Below are positions 60,608 through 64,000 of a stretch of DNA of 64,000 nt, piece after piece. Under the pieces are notes generated by a model. That model had not been told where the DNA came from. It searched no databases and worked only from the letters and a program-made list of their open reading frames with translations. The number at the start of each line of letters is the position of its first letter. The stretch's first letter is position 1. Origin of the DNA: Bdellovibrionales bacterium (GTDB lineage Bacteria; Bdellovibrionota; UBA1018); assembly GCA_016786465.1 (NCBI GenBank), contig JAEUWC010000025.1, positions 20,641 to 84,640 of the forward strand. The letters are read 5' to 3'. The position numbers were made by a program, and so were the translations under genes.

Positions 60608-61020
60608 CACATCGGACCGCCACAACCGGGGTACGCGTTGTCGCACATGCAAACGCCTAACGGTACAATGACTCCGTTCTGGCATTCACCTAATTCCGTA
60701 CTATTTCCGCACTGCGCGCAGTTCATACCCACGGGATACAATTGGCTATCCGTGCAAGAAAAATTGCATCCGGATCCTGACGGCGGACTTGAAGTGAAGC
60801 TTGAAAATTCACCGCCTACGTAATTCGGAACCCAAAGCGTCATTCCGACACCCGTCCAGTTCCAACAATTGTACCAATCCATGCCTCCGTCTAGCGCGCG
60901 GCAATTTCCCGCGTTGGGGATCAAAAAACCATTGTTATGGATTCCACAAAACTGTGCCATCGAACTTTCTGAACCCATAAGAAGCACAAAGGACATGAAA
61001 AAAATTTTGATACGCTTCAT
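60604..61020 (-). CDS. Cys-rich small secreted protein directly after fibre 3
   Basis: The protein has 138 residues from the ATG at 61020 (signal peptide MKRIKIFFMSFVLLMGSESSMA). The mature part has 12 Cys in about 115 residues (FCG, NCR, NCW, GCNFSC, NCAQC, ECQ, GVCMC, GCG, MC), so about six disulfides are expected. It is also rich in Gly, Asn and Trp. The gene begins 13 bp after the fibre 3 stop on the same strand, so it is likely co-transcribed with it. A longer ORF to 61095 only adds codons antisense to nothing and overlapping fibre 3. I do not know the family; a binding module or fibre-capping protein is possible. Confidence 0.6.
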   Translation of the reverse strand: MKRIKIFFMSFVLLMGSESSMAQFCGIHNNGFLIPNAGNCRALDGGMDWYNCWNWTGVGMTLWVPNYVGGEFSSFTSSPPSGSGCNFSCTDSQLYPVGMNCAQCGNSTELGECQNGVIVPLGVCMCDNAYPGCGGPMC

Positions 61021-61033
61021 AGAAAATTTCCGC

Positions 61034-64000
61034 CTAGTTGTTTTGCTTTGCCGGGCGACGGCTCCCATTTTCCAATTGATTAAACCGATTCTCAAGATCC
61101 GAAATTTTCTTTTTCAAGTCTTGGTTCTCGGCACGAAGGACAGAAACTTCGTCACGCGTCGCAAAAAGTCCCAGACTTTTTCGAATTTCTTTTACCCCTT
61201 CGACCAAAATCGCAGTGATATTTGAATATTTAACGGCTTTCGTCTTCTGTGGATCGTGCCCAGTCATCACCAAGGTAGGGTCGACCTTTTCAACTTCTTG
61301 GGCGATGAAGCCAATTTCCGACAAGCCACTTTCTTTCCACTTGAACCGAACGCCTCGCAGACTTTCGATCGTTTGCAATGGATTTTCAAAAGTCTGAATG
61401 TCCTTTTTCAAACGCTGGTCGGATGTGTGATAGTACGCACCGGCGATCACCGATCCAGCCGTACGAATATTTTTGTTGTTGTAAACTTTCACGTCGAAAG
61501 TGTCGTCCATGTACCAGCCACCTGCATAGCTTTGGTTGTACCATCCGGTCGCGCCGTAACTTCTAAACCAGTTTGTCGAATCGACTGCGCCCGCGCCCGT
61601 ACAGGATCCTCCGCGACCTGCGCTGATACATCCATCCGTAGCTAAAGTATTCGCGTTGCCCCAAATCGGACCCGAAGCCCGAATCCACGAATCCGTGCCG
61701 TTGTTCGAAAGACCAACTCCAAAATGATAGTTGTACGCAGAAGCAGTCATGTTCGCATTGGTCCAAACGCCGGTACCCAAGGCTGTTCGGGTCACACCGT
61801 TTTCCATGATCAACATTTGGTGACCCAGTCCAGCTTTGGATTGACCGCCGATGTTTGAATGGGTCCAGGCGATCCCGTACATGTTTCCAGCGCTGGTGCC
61901 GTCCGCTGAAAGACGGTACGCAGGTCCCATCGCGAAAACGTTCTGATAGCGCGTATCCGAATACACACCGACCAGGCCCAAACCATAATTGTTGGTCGCC
62001 AAAATATCGCCCACGCTGGTGATGCTGCCTTGAATGTTTAGGTTTCCTGCGCCAGGGCTTCCAATTCCCCCAACCGTCATGCCGCCGTCCGCGCGGAAAT
62101 AGCCTGGCGTATAGGTACCGCTTGCAAAACTTCCCGACTGATTCAAGCGCAGCCAACTGTCGTTGGCATCGATCGCTTCTTTGCCATTCATCGTTAGATA
62201 GCGGCCGATCGAAATATTACCGCTGGCGCTCAAGTTACCCAGTACAGAAGCACCACCACCTCGAGTTAGCGACAAAATTGAAGTCCATGCGACGTCGTTA
62301 TTTGCCCCAGTGGATACCGGCGAAATCATGAAATCCATCTGACCACCGTTTGCCAAAAACCGAATCCCACCGGCTCCGTAACTATAGGACCCTGGGCCAG
62401 CGTAATAAGCGGTGTTTCCAGTGGTGAAAAGATCGCCCGCAATTTGGCTTGATTTCTTGTACGCTCCAAACAAAATTCCGTGCGAACCGCCCCAAGAATT
62501 TTGCGCCAATTCCGTGAAATCGTATCCATCCAGCTGCTGAAGCGAATCCCCGACACGAACCGTGCGCCAGCGCTGAGCGTAGGCCGATCCGACATCATAA
62601 GTGTTCGCAGCGGCTGGGTCCAAATGCCCTGTCGCAGAAATACCGCCCGAGGACGTAATTGAACCACCGACCGTTAGGTTTCCAGCGGCATTGGTAGTGA
62701 CCGCGTTCAAGACAATTGAATTCATGGCTACTTCGGCCGAACCGTTACTGCCAAGTCCGCGAATTCTTAGGTTCATCGATCCACCGCTATTTCCAACGCC
62801 ATCACTGACGTTGAAATAAGCAGTCCCTGCAGTGAGCATCGAAAATTCGCCGTTCAAGGACAACTTGCGAATCGGACTCGAAGTTCCAATCCCAACGTCG
62901 CCGACGGTCGTGATTCTCATCAGTTCACCCGATGTTTCAAGCATTTGCGTTCCGACGGCTGTCGGACCGACCCGATTGAACGTAAAGCCTCGCGAATAAT
63001 TAATACCCAGCCAATTAGATCCATCCGCTGCGTTTGCCGAAACTTGGACGGTCGATCCCACACCATCAGTGACTCGGATGTTGTTACCCAAGATCGTCGT
63101 GGCGCCGCCTTCAGATTCTCCAAGCGACATATAATTTTCAGTAATGCTCAGTCCCCGATTCGAAGCTGTTCCAAGCTGAATACTGTCCGTCGTCGTCAAA
63201 ACCCCAGTAACCGATGTATTTCTAGCTAAACCGATTGTTGTACCGTTATCTGTGATTCCGCTGTCTGCTAGAGTGTTGGCTGACGCAAATCGTGGAACTG
63301 TATTTGTGGTTCCGCTTCCACCCACGGCACCAATCGAGTTGTAAGAAATCGTTCGCGCCGCTGAACCATCAAAGGTGGTACCCGACGCTGCGCCAGCGCC
63401 ACCGTTGTTGAAGGTCACAGCATTGGTCGTTGTTCCGCCACCGCCCGATGGGACAGCCCAAGTTCCATCACCGCGTAAAAACATCGTCGCCGGTGTTCCA
63501 GGTGCCGCCGAAGGCCAAGTGTAAGTATAACTAGTAATTGCTGCTGGAACGTTTAGGGTAAGCGCACCGCTGGTTGCACCATTCAGAATCAGCGATCCAC
63601 CCGTTCCTCCGTTTGATCCTGTCGTGATGCTGGTCGTTGCAGATAACGCACCCGTCACCGCTGCGCCCGTTGCACTAGCTGTTAAGCGTGTCGTGCCTGC
63701 GGTCTGAAGATTCACCGAACCCGTGCCTTGAGCATTCACCGTGATGTTTTGGTTCGCCGCAGATGTCAGGCCTAATCCAGCGACGGATGTCAGCGTGGGT
63801 GACGTTAATCCGGCAAACGTGGGTGTCGCACCGGTGTGAAGATCTTGTGGACCACTCAAAGTAATCGTTCCTGCACCGTTGGTCACTGTGACTCGGTTTG
63901 CGGTTCCTAGAATTCCCGCCAACGAGTAGTTCGTTCCGTTACCAATTAAGATCTGACCGTTGGTCGGTACTAGGGCTAGCCCTGTTCCACCGTTAGATAC
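61034..64000 (-). CDS. fibre protein 3 with C-terminal S74 chaperone (5' end outside window)
   Basis: The gene is open through the right edge: the frame stays open from 63922 to 64000 and reads QILIGNGTNYSLAGILG, a typical phage-fibre phrase, so the true start is beyond the window. At least 989 codons are visible. Repeats (SGPQDLHTGATPTFAGL and others) precede the block shared with fibre 1, then a unique middle part (about 61,600-62,850) with aromatic-rich strands that may be the binding head. The chaperone region follows with TSDQRLKKDIQTF, FIAQEVEKVDPTLV and a coiled-coil tail ending SRRPAKQNN. The Cys-rich gene follows 13 bp downstream. Confidence 0.85.
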   Translation of the reverse strand, partial: VSNGGTGLALVPTNGQILIGNGTNYSLAGILGTANRVTVTNGAGTITLSGPQDLHTGATPTFAGLTSPTLTSVAGLGLTSAANQNITVNAQGTGSVNLQTAGTTRLTASATGAAVTGALSATTSITTGSNGGTGGSLILNGATSGALTLNVPAAITSYTYTWPSAAPGTPATMFLRGDGTWAVPSGGGGTTTNAVTFNNGGAGAASGTTFDGSAARTISYNSIGAVGGSGTTNTVPRFASANTLADSGITDNGTTIGLARNTSVTGVLTTTDSIQLGTASNRGLSITENYMSLGESEGGATTILGNNIRVTDGVGSTVQVSANAADGSNWLGINYSRGFTFNRVGPTAVGTQMLETSGELMRITTVGDVGIGTSSPIRKLSLNGEFSMLTAGTAYFNVSDGVGNSGGSMNLRIRGLGSNGSAEVAMNSIVLNAVTTNAAGNLTVGGSITSSGGISATGHLDPAAANTYDVGSAYAQRWRTVRVGDSLQQLDGYDFTELAQNSWGGSHGILFGAYKKSSQIAGDLFTTGNTAYYAGPGSYSYGAGGIRFLANGGQMDFMISPVSTGANNDVAWTSILSLTRGGGASVLGNLSASGNISIGRYLTMNGKEAIDANDSWLRLNQSGSFASGTYTPGYFRADGGMTVGGIGSPGAGNLNIQGSITSVGDILATNNYGLGLVGVYSDTRYQNVFAMGPAYRLSADGTSAGNMYGIAWTHSNIGGQSKAGLGHQMLIMENGVTRTALGTGVWTNANMTASAYNYHFGVGLSNNGTDSWIRASGPIWGNANTLATDGCISAGRGGSCTGAGAVDSTNWFRSYGATGWYNQSYAGGWYMDDTFDVKVYNNKNIRTAGSVIAGAYYHTSDQRLKKDIQTFENPLQTIESLRGVRFKWKESGLSEIGFIAQEVEKVDPTLVMTGHDPQKTKAVKYSNITAILVEGVKEIRKSLGLFATRDEVSVLRAENQDLKKKISDLENRFNQLENGSRRPAKQNN
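62925..63440 (-). repeat. block shared with fibre 1 (copy in fibre 3)
   Basis: This is the counterpart of 49,530-50,040. Both carry the same text with a few substitutions, for example ILGNNIRVTDGVGSTVQVSANA followed by L or A. Confidence 0.85.

Overview
The window reads as chromosome of a Gram-negative, didermic, motile bacterium of the Bdellovibrionota (Bdellovibrio-like) type. This rests on gene content and style, not on a marker gene: moderate GC, many TTG/GTG starts, 4-bp ATGA/TTGA overlaps inside operons, many signal-peptide and lipoprotein ORFs, a separate MotA/MotB pair, FecR, HAMP and Slt envelope proteins, and a long run of giant secreted fibre proteins ending in phage-tail-type S74 chaperone domains. 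No rRNA, tRNA, insertion sequence or CRISPR array was seen.

Layout. 1-2529: the end of an M48 protease, then an outer-membrane LpxR-like protein and a lipoprotein on the minus strand. 2713-10339: a seven-gene plus-strand cluster (secreted CsgG/FlgO-like protein, TPR lipoprotein, membrane protein fusing a duplicated periplasmic domain to a FliG-like rotor domain, cyclic-nucleotide-binding protein, MotA, MotB, zinc-ribbon/SH3 membrane protein). No flagellar structural genes accompany it. It looks like a self-contained ion-driven motor module and is the most interesting part of the window together with the fibre locus. 10353-13647: minus-strand envelope operon (DedA, M14 peptidase lipoprotein, GT-C glycosyltransferase). 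13719-29571: mostly housekeeping and signalling (XerC/D, TrmFO, FecR protein, HAMP protein, Slt transglycosylase, PAS histidine kinase, YchF, a transglutaminase-like/barrel protein, Pth, CheR, MATE exporter, Prs). 29744-33816: class Ia ribonucleotide reductase nrdAB behind a paired NrdR-box operator and a leader of nearly 400 nt, closed by a strong terminator. 33832-38784: a repeat-rich spacer, then DUF1304, GST-like, hypothetical, TPR and GT2 glycosyltransferase genes. 38839-40185: a FadL-family porin.

40292-64000: a 24-kb surface locus, almost all on the minus strand. It holds a 2814-residue lipoprotein with Ig-like and ASH/choice-of-anchor-D-type repeats, and three paralogous fibre proteins of 2522, 1022 and more than 980 residues (the last runs off the window). 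Each fibre has low-complexity beta repeats and a C-terminal intramolecular chaperone with the conserved SDxRLK motif. A Cys-rich small secreted protein follows fibre 3. The fibres share a nearly identical block of about 0.5 kb and repeated modules, which points to recombination between them. The upstream regions of fibre 1, fibre 2 and the giant lipoprotein share promoter-like sequence, suggesting co-regulation.

Functional assignments come from reading motifs by eye. None has been confirmed by a database search.
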